Positions 22,834 to 34,179 of a stretch of 60,458 nucleotides of DNA are shown one piece after another. The notes under the pieces are model-generated. The model did not search any database, was not told the origin of the DNA, and worked only from the letters and a program-made list of their open reading frames with translations. Every line of letters begins with the position of its first letter. Position 1 is the stretch's first letter. The position numbers and the translations under genes are program-made. The DNA comes from Peribolospora baueri (taxonomy: Eukaryota > Basidiomycota > Peribolosporomycetes > Peribolosporales > Peribolosporaceae). The stretch lies in contig JAMDHS010000113.1 of the NCBI GenBank assembly GCA_029717555.1, positions 1 through 60,458 of the forward strand, given 5' to 3'.

Positions 22834-24338
22834 ATGCGCGCCAGCACGGCCTCCCTGGCGGCTCTCGCCTCCTCCTCCCTCCTCCTCGCCCCCATCGTAG
22901 CCGCTGGGCCTGTGGCCCAGGTGCTCGCTCCGAGGTCAGGGTCAGACTACGTCTCCTCCGCCCAGCTGAACCAGTCCCAGCAAATCGTCTACAAGGACCA
23001 CGAGGCCATGGGCACGCCCACCCCTGCGCGGCGCGACACCAACGCCGCCCCCACGCCCATCTCCAGCGCTATGCAGGCTCAGTACTCCACTATCGCCAGG
23101 TTTGCGGCCGCCGCCGAGTGCCCTAGCGTCGCTAACGGCTGGACCTGTGGTTGTGAGTAAGAGAACTTTTCGGCGTTGACCAGCGGCAAAGAGATTTGCA
23201 CGCCGCTCGGACTACCAGAGGTGGGGGCGTTCGACTGGGTGCGGCCATGCTCACGCGTCGCCCTTTCTCCGCCTTGAATAGCCGCCTGTGACGTCGACCC
23301 CAAGACTCAAGTTATCTGGCACGGCGGCGACGACAACGCCACGCCCTACGGTGAGTCCCCGCGCGTGCGCATCGTCTACACGGAGCGCAGGGAGAGCTAG
23401 AGCTGAACCCGTCAATCTGTGTCGTGGCTGTACAGCCTATGTGGCCTACTCGCCGGCTCAGTCCGCCATTGTGGTGGCTCATCAGGTGAGCAGCGGACGA
23501 AATGCGTACGACGGCGACTTGCGTCCATCCTCACGCTCACTCATTTTTATCTTCTTATTCCTGTCTACCTCCGCTCGCCCGTGTCGCAGGGAACCAACAC
23601 CTCGTCCCTCCTCTCCATTCTGGACGACGCTACGTTCGTCCCGTGGGGCCTCGACTCTGACCTGTCTACCTACGGTAATGCCCCCACTCCTACGGGCACT
23701 CCGATGGTGCACTCTGGCTTCCAGAACACCTTCTCCAACACGGCCGCAAGCGTACTCTCCGCCGTTCAAACCGGGTTGTCCAAGTACCAGGTCAGCAAGG
23801 TTATCGTCACCGGGCACTCGCTTGGCGCGGCCATCTCCCTGCTCGAGGCGGTCCACATGAAGGAGAAGCTGGCCACCTCTGTGAGCATTGTGGCCAACGT
23901 CTTCGGCCTCCCTCGTGTGGGTAACCAGGACTTTGCCAACTGGGTCGACGCCATGTACCCTCCCGCCTTCGCCTCCACGACTGCTTTCTACCACCTGGTG
24001 GACGCCAACGACATTGTGCCCCACCTGCCTCCCGAGGACTTAGGCTTCCGCCACCCGTCTGGAGAGGTATTCATCAACCCCGCTGGATCCAACTCTGCCT
24101 CGTGGTGTCCCGGCCAGGAGGATGACCAGTGCTCGAACCAGTACAGCGCCTTGTCCCTCAGCACGAGCCCGCATGATGGGTGAGTGCGGGCGCGGAAGAG
24201 GTCTCTTTGCTTCGCTCTTGGGCTCCGTATGGTTCGCTGACCGATGACTCGTCTGTCTCCCTTTCCTCGGCCCCCCGGTTCCTCTTCCACAGTCCTTACT
24301 TCGGCCAGCCGATGGGCGGCTCGTACGCCTGCTCGTGA
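22834..24338 (+). CDS. Secreted class 3 (fungal) lipase
   Basis: Extracellular triacylglycerol lipase or feruloyl-esterase-like hydrolase of the alpha/beta fold. Five exons, 22834-23152, 23282-23350, 23436-23485, 23590-24179 and 24293-24338, give 357 residues. A signal peptide occupies about the first 25 residues (ASLAALASSSLLLAPIVAAG), followed by a short pro-like region with a possible dibasic cleavage site (PARRD). The nucleophile elbow is VTGHSLGAA with Ser near residue 223; the Asp is probably in YHLVDANDIVPHLPP and the His in SPHDGPYFG near the C-terminus, the order expected of class 3 lipases. HSGFQNTFSN just before the elbow is also typical. Several cysteines (CPSVANGWTCG, WCPGQEDDQC, YACS) suit a disulfide-bonded secreted enzyme. 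All splice phases agree. Substrate preference cannot be told. Confidence 0.93.
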
Positions 24339-25414
24339 ACCTCGTCTTTCTATTTTACTGAACAGTGTTTGAGGAAATATGCGGGCCCGGAATCGTTTTT
24401 TTCCCATATGTACGACTGGGCAATGACCGACCACAACTTGTGGTTGCGAGGCTTTTCTGAATCTATAGGAATGGCAATACCACTTGTGCATGTGAGACGA
24501 GCAAATAGAGGAGAGGTGTGGAAGAAGGGAAAAATAGATCGAAACGTCGAAATACCGAGCCTCACTGTGGTCGTCATAGAGGTAACTATACTACATATGC
24601 GCGGAAAACGCTCCTCTTTCATCCAAACCACCGAGGAGCGCCCGCACTCGGACACGAAGGATGATCCGGTCTTCGAGAGCTCCTTTGGCTCGGCGTCGCG
24701 CATCGAGCTCGACGCTCCAACCTCGCTCCAGCGATAGCTCAAGAAGACCATCGCAGGCGCCGCGCCCGTTGCGTTTTACCCCATGCGGTACCTCAGCGCT
24801 GCAGCCTCTCAGCCTGCGTCTTTTTTTTCGGTCGGTTCGACGCAACGGAGTCGCAACGCCTGCGCGCCCATCCTCGCACGGTTCTCAACGTGTCCAAGGA
24901 CGACATGCGATCGCACTTTTGAGCCGAGCACGTGGGATGGCGAATGAACGGCAAAAGGTCGAACGGCGAAATGTTCTCGCGCCCTATGTATCGGCAGTAC
25001 AAAACACTTCAACTGGTGTGCGATTTTGTATATTGGACCCGCTCTGCATGTACTTGGCCTCTACCCTCTTCTCCGGTCCCTGGAGATGCAATCCACCAGA
25101 AGCAAGTAAGAGAGAAAGAGAGAGACGGAGATACGACAGCTGAATCTCTCCATCCGAGAGAAAAGTGTGGACAAACCGATATAGTCCCGATGGAGTTCTT
25201 GGCTCCGAAGACATGTTTCGTCGATTCGGCCCATTACCCCGTTCGGAGCAGCCAAGTCTGGGCGCTTCGCTTCTCTGCAAGAATTCGTCAGTCCCCATTG
25301 CGGGCGGTGAGGTCTCTCACGTTCTTCGAGGCACGCCCTGTCTGCTGCACCTTCTAAGCCGGAGCGCGGGTATAGTATTAAAATAAAAAAATAAATACAG
25401 GCGGGAAGACTCGC
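24339..25414. other. 1.1-kb intergenic region between convergent genes
   Basis: Lipase (+) and amino acid transporter (-) converge here. The parts at about 24340-24600 and 25000-25400 are less GC-rich than the rest. The GC-rich core at about 24600-24960 carries a minus-strand open frame (24591-24845) with helix-like content (RAKGALEDRIILRVRVRALL) but no homology I recognise and no good start, so I do not call it a gene. Confidence 0.4.
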
Positions 25415-28399
25415 CTAAGGCGAGGCCGTCTGACCCGTTTTCTCCTTGATCGATTGAACAATGTTATACACGATGGTGGCGACGATGATAGCTGTGGTGA
25501 CGCCGCACTCTACTATTGCCACCCATGTTGGGCGGACATACTCTGACCGGGAAAGAAACGGGAAGGCCTTGAACAGCGTGCGATGGTGGGAACTCATCGC
25601 GCTCCCGCGACCGACGCTTCGGACGGAAGAAGAGAGCCTGTCGAGGCGCGATCGAACAGAGGTCGACCGCGAGGGCGTAGATACGACGCGATGCAAGTCC
25701 GTCGCGCCGTGTTCCCCAGACGACCGGGGAGGTGGCCGTGACTCGGACGTGTCGATTTCTTGAAATGATATCGACCTCCTGCGCAGTCTTTCGCCCGCTT
25801 CTGACTGCGACGAGGTTGCGTAGGGGGCCATGGGGCCCAGAGACGAGCTAGTCGCTTCCACCTGCTCAACCTTGAGCGGCGGCACAGCGAGCCCAGAGGC
25901 AGACGTCTCTGCTTGGCTCAAGGGCTGATCACCGACGGAAGGATCGTCATCCGTTTCCTGCTCGCTCGCAGGCTCTATCGTCAAAGTAAAAGCAGCCGCG
26001 GATGGCTGTTCTTCGAGATCGTCACCAGCAAGCTGACGATCTGAATGTCGAGCCTCTGAGCTACCGTCACGACCCACGGGCGCCGGGGAGAGACGTCCCG
26101 TTCCACGGTTCACAGGCGACGGGGAGAGACGTTCCGCTCCACGGTCCACAGTCGGAAGCTTTGGCTCAACCTCCTGCGCACCGCCGTCGTCGGCGCCTGT
26201 GTCGTCTAACGGAATAAGGCCGCCTTCAGAATTTCGCCGGTGAGTAGGCCTCTCGCCATAATGTCTGTGAATAGAGGGCGATCGAACTTGTCGAACTATG
26301 CCAGTCTTGGTCGGCGTAGACATGAATGAGGCCACATAAGGTGTGTCTTCATCGACTTCCTCTTCCTTGTCATCGATTGGCGTCGAGGGAACGATGGCGC
26401 AGCCAGGAGCAGACGAGTGGTCGTGTGACGGTTCAGGTGCGGCTATGTGGGATCGAACCGAGCCAGCTTGAGATCTCGGTCTCATAGTTGACCTCGATGT
26501 GCGACGGGATGGAGAAGCGGGCAGGTCCGCCATCATCGCTTCTCCATCGGACGGGTCGAGAGGGCGCAAGTTAAACTCGTCGACATCTGGGTCGGCGCGG
26601 GATCGAGAGCGCATACGAGGTGAGCAATCCTCGACCTTTTCGGTGTAACATCGTCGTCCGAACGGACAGAGATAACGTACCTGCCTGCGAGCCGAGAATG
26701 GCCGAAGCGCGGTATCGTTTGGAAACGACGTACAACAAGAACGGCACGATGAGATTGGCGGAAGAGGAGAAGACGAGGGACGCCCAGTTGAGGATGATGG
26801 TAATCCATCCCTGCGAGCAGGAGAGCCGTAAGGAAGAGAAAGACGCCGTTGAGAGGGAGGAAAGTCTAGGAGGAAGAGCTCGGAGCGGAAGGGTTGCCCT
26901 ACATTTGTTTGAAAAGGGATCACAATGAACCATGGAACGATGGAAGACCAGAACATGGCCCAAGGCTTCGAGCATATGTCGCCTCGCAGAAGATTATAGC
27001 GGACCACGATTGCGAACACGGGAATTGAGCTGATCAGGACGGCTGCGGGACGGAGGGAGAGCCGATATCGGTTAGCATCTTTTGCCGGTCTTGAGGGGAA
27101 GGGTGATATAAACCTACCAAGGGGAAAGAGATATGTAGAGACGAGGGCGACCTTGCTCGGCCGAGCGCTTGTGAGAACGTTGAGGATCGTGGAATCGTTG
27201 GTTATGGTAAATGCGGAGGCACCAGTCCACCCTATGACGATATACAAGATGCAGGAGACCCCGAGGGAGAGCCAGACGGCAAGGCGGAGATTGACAGAAG
27301 GATGGACGTTGTTGACCCATGCCGGAATAGTCGTGACCTGAGAAGGAGAGAATGAGAAAGGTAAATACGATCAATGCGACGGCGCGCTGGTTGCAAACTA
27401 GCGGCCAGCAAGACGCCATGCACGCACAACTGCAAAGTTGCTCAAGACGAAACCAACGAGTGTGCCCTGGTTGGGACCAACCACGGATACGTGTTGATTG
27501 TCGATGCCGACTTCGAAGAAAGTGACAATCCAGACGGCGGCGATGAAGAAGAGGGTGAGGAGGGATGCGATCTGGAACTTGATGTTGTCGGTCAGGTGAA
27601 CGAGGCTGAGAGGCAAGACGAGGGCGAGAGTGACCTAGACGAGACAATTCCCCTCAGTATAGATGCGCGTATCGACGGGCAACAAAACACTCACCAAGAA
27701 TCCGAAACTGACGAAGATGTAGTCGGAAAATGGGCTGCTGTTGCCTGAAGGGATGCTAACTGTGGGGCGGAAGCAGCAGAGATGAGAGGAGGGGAAATCC
27801 GCACAAAAGGAGGGGACAACCTACCGCATTCCCAGCCCTTCTGAAAGCTGACCGCGCAAGTCTTGTGGAAAATCTCGATGATCAGCGCGTCCATGCTCTG
27901 GTGAACAAACGTGAAAGGGGCATCAACAAGCGCGTCAAGGCGGACGGAGAGACGGGAAAGGCCGAGAAATCACCTGAAACGACTCGATCAGACTGGTGAC
28001 CGTCAAGCTCTGGAGAGCGACGTAAAGGACGATCTGGACGAACCAGTGCCAACGGCGGCCGAGGAAGAGCTCGGCGATAGTAGTGTACTCGATCGACGCT
28101 TGAAACGCCTCGTTGCCTTCGATGGACGACATTGCTTCGACCAGGAAGAGAGCGGCGGACCCAGTGAGAATGGTTACGAGGAACATCATGACGAGAGGCC
28201 TGGAAGAGAAGACACGACGGAAGAAAGGCGGCGGGCATGAGCAGGGCGCGCGCGGGGGACGGCGAGGCGGGCGAGAGGCAACGACGCACGTCAACCATCC
28301 TGCCTGCTGATAGAGGAGCGGGATCACCGCAACGGCGGGTCCGGTGAGGCCCGATATGAGCAGAGCCAGACTGCCAAAGAACTTGATGGTGCCCGGCAT
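25415..28399 (-). CDS. Amino acid transporter, AAAP/SLC38-like
   Basis: Integral membrane amino acid permease of the Aa_trans family. Nine exons on the minus strand: 28399-28290, 28199-27974, 27897-27825, 27759-27695, 27634-27428, 27337-27118, 27042-26903, 26810-26681 and 26586-25415, all in phase, 780 residues. Hydrophobic segments include FFGSLALLISGLTGPAVAVI, MFLVTILTGSAALFLVEAM, FVSFGFLVTLALVLPLSLV, ASLLTLFFIAAVWIVTFFEV, LSLGVSCILYIVIGWTGASA, AVLISSIPVFAIVVRYNLL, AMFWSSIVPWFIVI and IILNWASLVFSSSANLIVPF. The GLTGPAV near the N-terminus and the SANLIVPFLLYV before the last loop fit the family. The last exon adds roughly 330 disordered, Ser/Pro-rich residues and then one final membrane helix (WVAIVECGVTTAIIVATIVY). 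Vacuolar or plasma-membrane location cannot be told. The start at 28399 is chosen for the MPGTIKFF beginning; an upstream start is possible. Confidence 0.82.
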
Positions 28400-28751
28400 C
28401 GAGGGCGAGCGTGACCTGGCGTCGTGGAAGGGCCGCTTTGCGAAAGGACGTCGACCTCGACGTCGACCCTCAAGGTGTGTGTAGCGCGCCAGCTGTGTTC
28501 CGAAAACAGAATAGAGCATTAGCACTTGTGTTACCTAAGACAATAGGCGGGCATAGACGGAGATGATGGGGGATGTTCCACGCGACAAACCATTCACGTG
28601 ACACGTGCCGCAGCCCATGCGAGATGAGCCTCTCCACGTGGTTAGGATGATCGGCAGCTCGGATTTCTCGAGTCGACATCGAACGGCAAACGGCTTCGAC
28701 GTCGGACGGCGACGACGACTTTGATCGACCAAGGCGACGACGACGGCGGCA
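28400..28751. promoter_or_regulatory. 352-nt bidirectional promoter, permease / SURF1
   Basis: Divergent start codons at 28399 (-) and 28752 (+) share this stretch. It holds two CACGTG E-boxes (28593-28598 and 28634-28639) and an overlapping CACGTG-like TCACGTGACACGTG stretch near 28592-28605. No TATA box is evident. Confidence 0.5.
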
Positions 28752-30340
28752 ATGTTGGAGAGATTGTCTTCCGCGCCCCTGCACGCCTCTCTGCGTGCCT
28801 TCGCTCGACGGACCGCTCTTGCGCCCGTCACAGCTGCTCCACGCCGCTCTCTCCCTGCGCTGCCACCCGTCTGGCCTTTGCCCAAGAAGAATGTTCGCAC
28901 GGGCATCATCAGGCCGACGACGTCGGCTTTCTCCTCTCGCCCCTTCTCCACCTACCCACCCGTCCGCTCGGCTGCGTCGGGATCACGGACGTCTTCGTCG
29001 GGCAAGCAACGCCGGATCTACCTGTCCCCTACGACACTAGTCCTCGTTTGCGTTCCCCTCCTCACGTTCGCCCTCGGAGTGTGGCAGGTGAGGAGGCTCC
29101 GATGGAAGGTGAACCTCATTCAGGAGCTCGAAGATAAGCTGCACAGGGAGCCCATGTCCTTGCCGAGGAGGATCAAGTGCGTCTGGCTTGTCTTTGTTTG
29201 GTCTTCCCTTCAGACAAATCGGTTAGAGCGCAGCACTGACGGAGACGTCTCCATTTCCATTGCCCGATTACCCGCCCCTCCGTCCGGTCTTTTCTCTCTC
29301 GCCGTTCCTCCCCGTGGACGGGGGACATTGGAACGGCTCTGTAACAGCTTTGAAGCGCTGCCCGAGTTTGCCTATCGTCTCGTCCGTCTGACCGGTCGCT
29401 TCGACGAGGGCCGGTCCATGTTCGTCGGTCCAAAGGTGCGGGAGGGCGTTAACGGCTACCATGTCGTGACGCCGTTCGAGCGAGAGGGCGGCGGAGGCAA
29501 GGTGCTCGTCAATCGGGGCTTTGTGGACGGTAGGAAGGTGCGGGACGTGGGCGGTGGAAGGAAGGCGTTGGTCGGGCCTGCCGAGGTGCGCTGCGCGCGG
29601 TTTTTTTCTTCTTTCTACAGCACCGCTTCGGAGATCGAAGAAGACATATGGACGTTGAACATGCTTCTTTTTCTTTTTCACACCCTCCCCCTTGACCGAT
29701 ACAAGTCCGGTCCAGTGAGCTTTGTAGCGATGCTCCGCACAGCCACGCGCCCAAACATGTTCACCCCCGCCAACGACCCGGCGACCAACACATGGTACTG
29801 GACCGACGTGGACGCCATGAGCCAGTTCAGCTCGACGGGGGACGTGAAGGACGAGGAGACGCGCGTCCTTCCCGTCTTGCTCGATCAGGTATTCGGTGAG
29901 CCGACTTGACTTGACTTGGGTACGTGGCTTGACCGAAGGGAAACCAACCAACTAACCAACGTCCGTCCGTCCTTCCTTCCTTCCTTCCTCCCTCGTTTCG
30001 CCTCACTTCTTACCATCCTGACGCAACGCAACGCAACCCAAGACGGCAACGCCGGCGAGGCCTCGGCCCGCGTCGCCAAGGGCGTCCCCGTGGGACGCGC
30101 GCCTTCGATCGAGCTGAGGAACCAGCATCTGACGTACGCCGTGACATGGTGAGCGAAGTTGGCGCAGCAGCACAGCAAAAAAGAAAAAGAAAAAAAGAAG
30201 AAAAAGCAAGAAGAGGGAAGGAGGAAAGCCGGTTCGAACCGGATCTCATCCTCTTCCTTCCTTCCTCGTCTTGCAGGTTTTCGCTCTCCGGCGCCACCTC
30301 TCTCATGCTCTTCCGTCTCTTGCGGAGAGGGCACAGCTGA
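28752..30340 (+). CDS. SHY1: SURF1/Shy1 cytochrome oxidase assembly factor
   Basis: Inner mitochondrial membrane protein that helps mature Cox1, including heme a insertion, during complex IV assembly. Five exons, 28752-29176, 29348-29585, 29706-29895, 30043-30148 and 30277-30340, give 340 residues. An Arg/Ser-rich, acid-poor N-terminus of about 85 residues is a mitochondrial presequence. Transmembrane helix 1 (LVLVCVPLLTFALGVWQ) is followed by the SURF1 signature VRRLRWK. Next come YRLVRLTGRFDEGRSMFVGP, GYHVVTPFER, VLVNRGFVDGRK, a MLRTATRPNMFTPAND-WYWTDVDAM block and LRNQHLTYAVTWFSLSG at the second helix. All are conserved SURF1 landmarks in the correct order, and exon phases agree throughout. 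It pairs functionally with CMC2 elsewhere in the window. Confidence 0.95.
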
Positions 30341-31652
30341 GCTAGGCAAGCGAGCCGAAACGGAACGGAACGGACGTAGGCTCGCCTCGCCTCGCCTCGT
30401 GGGCGTGTAGCTAGCGGGAGAACGGGAAGGTGCTCCAAGGGAATGAACGAACGAATGGAATGTTACTCGTCCCCCCCACATGGAAAACGAGAGCCGCACG
30501 GCCGGCCCGAAAGGAGAAGAAGGAAAAGGCGGAGGAAGAAGGACCTCCACACTGGGAGTGTCGAAGGAAGACCAGCCATGAAAGGGGAAAGAAAGGGACG
30601 AGGAAAGGGAGACGGGCGTTGAAGGGGGAAAACAACGTGCGTGGATGGACGGACGATGAGGACAGGACGGGGGAGGACAAGAAGAAGGCGAAGACGGCGG
30701 GCGGGCGGGGGACAAGACGGGACGGGACCAGACGGATGATGACGACGACGAGGAAACACAGACTACATGGGTTTTGGTCTTGGCATGGAACTAACTACCT
30801 GGACGGGACTGCGCGGGAGCCGGTGCCGATACGAGAGTGGAGGACGGGGGGGACATGAGCTCGGAGGCGACAGGACAGGTGCGGCGGGCAGGCGCCGAAA
30901 TGAGAACGAAGGCGACGGCCAGCCGTTGGTTGGTTGATTGGGGGGGGATCCGTACCAGCGATCGAACGAGGCGGACGAAGGAGCATTGACGAGCGAGTGA
31001 ACAATGGCGGAAAGGTGGGTGGCGTGGCGTGGACGGATGGAAGGGTGGGATCAGATCATAAAGCTATCCCCTGTAGGTGGGGGAGCGGGGCAAATGCGGG
31101 GTGGTCGCGAGTCGGAAGAGCGCGAGAGAGTGCCCAATGCGTGCAAGACGGTGACGGACAACAATGCGGTGCGGAATGCAGGGCAGACAACAAGAGGCGG
31201 GTGGTTAGAAGGCAAAGGCGGTCACATATCATAGCTGTTGTAGCAGCCATGAAGCGACAAAAGAATGAAAAAATGAGAGGGCAGGCGAAGGGGGGGAAGA
31301 AGAGGGAGAGTAAAGGAGAGAGGAGCGAGAGAGCGAGAAGGGCAGCGGAGAAAGAAACGACGAAAAAAGAAAGAAGGGTAGAGAGAAGGAGCGGAGAGAG
31401 GGCGAGGTCGAGGTCGAGGGCGAAAAGATGAGAGCAGTACGGGGAAAAGGAGCGAGGAGAAAAGGAGCAAGCGTTTGGTTAGACGCGCTTCTTACTTCTT
31501 AGGCCATATGGACGCCTAGACATGCGGAGAGGAAAGGGGGGAACGGAGGATGGGAAGACCCTCGCCGTCGGAACGGGCGGAGGGAGGGATCGCGGGGGGG
31601 AAGGGGAAGGGGGAGAGAATGCCCACATTTGAGCTGACGATTGAGATGCAAC
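30341..31652. other. 1.3-kb purine-rich region between convergent genes
   Basis: Lies between the 3' ends of SURF1 (+) and the G alpha gene (-). Strongly purine-biased on the plus strand at about 31260-31480. No supported gene. Confidence 0.5.
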
Positions 31653-34179
31653 TCACGTCAGACCAGTATTACGTAGGTTGCTGAGCAGGCCGGAGGGGAA
31701 GGGGACACAGGCGATGGTGTTCCGTTACGAAAAAGGTGCAAGATGAGTATCAACATGCAATGGTCGCGCGACGTCTCGGCGGGCGCGTGCGCCAACGACT
31801 TACTTCCTCAGGATGGTATCATTGACGCTGAGTAGGATAGCTTTGATTTGCTTGGTGGACTGGCGAGCGGAACGGGGGGAAGGGGGGGGGGAAAACAAGT
31901 GAGTCGAAACGGGGGGGGGACGAGTGAGTCAAAACGGCGGACGGGACGGGGGGAGCAGAGAAAAGGAGAGGGAACAGACAGTGGCGACGGTGGTGTGGAC
32001 GTATATCGGGCGCTGCGGCGCGGCGGAGCGTCTGCTGCTGACGACGGCGCGGAAACGGGAGCGGAAGTACCTCCAGACATAATCTTGCTCGTTTGGGCCT
32101 TGGGGGAAGGGGAGAAGCGAGACGGGGGTTCAAGTCAGGACCGGGACGAGGCAAAGAAAGAAAAGCGACGACGGGACTGACCATCATAATCCGGGAAATA
32201 ATCCTTAACCTGAATACCAGCCCTAAGCTTCTTATCAAGGATATCAATCTTGTTCAAAAACAGCACCAACGAGACGCTGTTCAGAAGCGGGTTGGAGACG
32301 ATCTGGGAAAAGAGTTCGAGCGAGTCGTTGATCCTGTTCACGCTCGGGTCTTCGACGAGCGTTTGGTCAAAGGCCGAGATGGGGGCTAGGAAGATGATGG
32401 CGTGGGCGTCGTCAAAGTAGGGTACCCAGAAGCTGCGCTGGTTGCGGCTGCCGCCGACGTCGCAGATGCGGTAGGCGATGTTCTTGTCCACGACGAAGCG
32501 CTCCTCGGTGATGCCGACGGTGCGAACGCGAGCGTGCAAGATGTCGTCTGTGGGGAAGAGCGTGCCGTCAGCGTTCGTTCCACATGCGCCAGTCCAGGTT
32601 CGTCGATCATCGAAAAGCGGCGCCGGTCTCACCATCGGTCGGGAAGTAGTCCGGGTCCGCGATGCGGTCGATGTTGTCGAGGAAGCTAGGATGGAGGGAG
32701 AAAAGAGGTGAAAGAGCCAATTAGCGAAAAGCCTGCGAAAAGCAAGAGGAAGGACCGGGATGGAGGACTCACTAGACGGCCGAATCCATGTGATCAAGGC
32801 TGCCGCGCTTCCTCAACATGCGCACCAGCGGGTCCTTCCAGAGGTCGTGGATGTCACCCTTGGTCGCGCTCAGCATCCTCGCAGGGTCTTCCTCCCTGCT
32901 CAGTGGGGTCTCCCCCCACCTGTCGTGGGCGTGAGAATAGCTCTTCGAACGATCCCGGCTCGTCGGACTACTGGCCGACTCGCTCGTTCCGTGCGCCGCG
33001 GCCATGGCGGCCGCTCCCGACGGCATGGGCGGAAGGTTAGCGGATCCATCACCGGCCGAGGAAGGCTTGCGAGATGCAAGAGCGGAAGAGGACTTTCGGC
33101 GGCCGAGAGAAGGGATCCGGAGACCGCCACCACCCCCACCACCGCTGCCGGCGGACTGCGTTGTCGGGGATTCGGAGTCTTCGTTACCGGACGCGCTGGG
33201 CGAGTCGCCGCGGTAGAGGCTTCCCATGTCGCTGCCCTGGTCTTCCGAGCTTTTGCCGAGCTTGCTCAACAGGCGGTCCTGCCAACCGGCGCGGAGGAGG
33301 AGGGTGCTGCCTTTGGTGGCCTTGTCGCCGGGAGTGGAGGCGCCGGAGCGGGCCCAGCCGGCAGAAGGACCGCCGAAAGCGTCGTCACTGAGATCGACCT
33401 CGTCGCCAGCGGCTCCGAGCCGACGACGGAGGCCGGGCTCGAGGGAGAGGAGAGGGGCGAAGCGGAGACGGGCGAAGAGGGCCTTGTTGCCGCTCGAAGC
33501 GGCGGCGGCGGGTGCCTGGCCGGACTGGCGTTGAGGGCTCGCCGGAGCGGCGGGGTCGACGGGGGAAGCTGCTGCTCGTCGGAGGGAGCTGGTGGTGAGT
33601 TCGCGGTCGATGGGCAGGGTGGGCGAAGACTGTCCACGCTCCTCCTCCTCGTAGGCGTCGAGGGCCTCCACGAGGCAGCGGACGGCCATGATGACGTTGA
33701 GCTGGACGAGAGCGCGCCAGCTGTAGCGCTCCCGATCATGGGCCGCGGGGTTGTACAAGAGCCGCATCTGTGGGAGAGGAGGGGGAGAGGAGAAGTGAAT
33801 CCAACCGTCCGTCTCGATCGACGTCATCGCCAGCGCGTGCTGACCTGTTTCAAGATGGTCGTCTTGCCGGCGGCGGCTTGACCTGCATGGGGAGAAGGGA
33901 GGAGGTCATGAGACACGACGCGGGGGAACAGCGGCGGGAGAGAAGGTACTGACCGAGAAGGAGCATCTTAAACTCGGAGCTTCTCTCCTTCTTCCATCGC
34001 GCCGCCTCTTCCTTGAGCTTCTTGTCGATCTCCTCGCTAATCCGCTTGGCTTCGGCCTCGGCCTTGAGGCGGTCCGCTTTCTGGGCGGGTGTCTCGCCTG
34101 GGGGGGGCCGGAGGACGGAGGCGAAGGGGTCGTCGGAGAGGGAGGTGCGGTGTGTCGGCGATTGCAAGGCCGACGGCAT
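31653..34179 (-). CDS. Atypical heterotrimeric G-protein alpha subunit with a long insertion
   Basis: GTP-binding signalling protein. Exons on the minus strand: 34179-33954, 33882-33845, 33767-32773, 32685-32633, 32547-32182, 32098-31980, 31859-31804 and 31680-31653, all in phase, 626 residues. An N-terminal helix rich in Lys/Glu (AEAKRISEEIDKKLKEEAAR) is normal for G alpha, but the MGC lipidation start is absent (MPSALQSP). P-loop: LLLGQAAAGKTTILKQM near 73-89, where the usual sequence is GAGESGKST. The helical domain holds an insertion of about 250 Ser/Gly-rich residues (about 134-385). Then come the helical-domain end (DSAVYFLDNIDRIADPDYFP), switch I LHARVRTVGIT with the catalytic Arg and the Mg-binding Thr kept, switch II DVGGSRNQRSFW with Ser for the catalytic Gln, NKID, TTVAT, and a C-terminus NNLRNTGLT. 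Confidence 0.9.

Noticed and set aside
24591-24845. Small minus-strand gene between lipase and permease
   Set aside because: Coding-like composition, but no recognisable family, no good start and no splice-consistent upstream exon.
30226-30245. CCGGTTCGAACCGG, like a tRNA T-arm, in the last SURF1 intron
   Set aside because: No acceptor stem, D-arm or anticodon arm can be placed around it; it is a chance palindrome in an intron.
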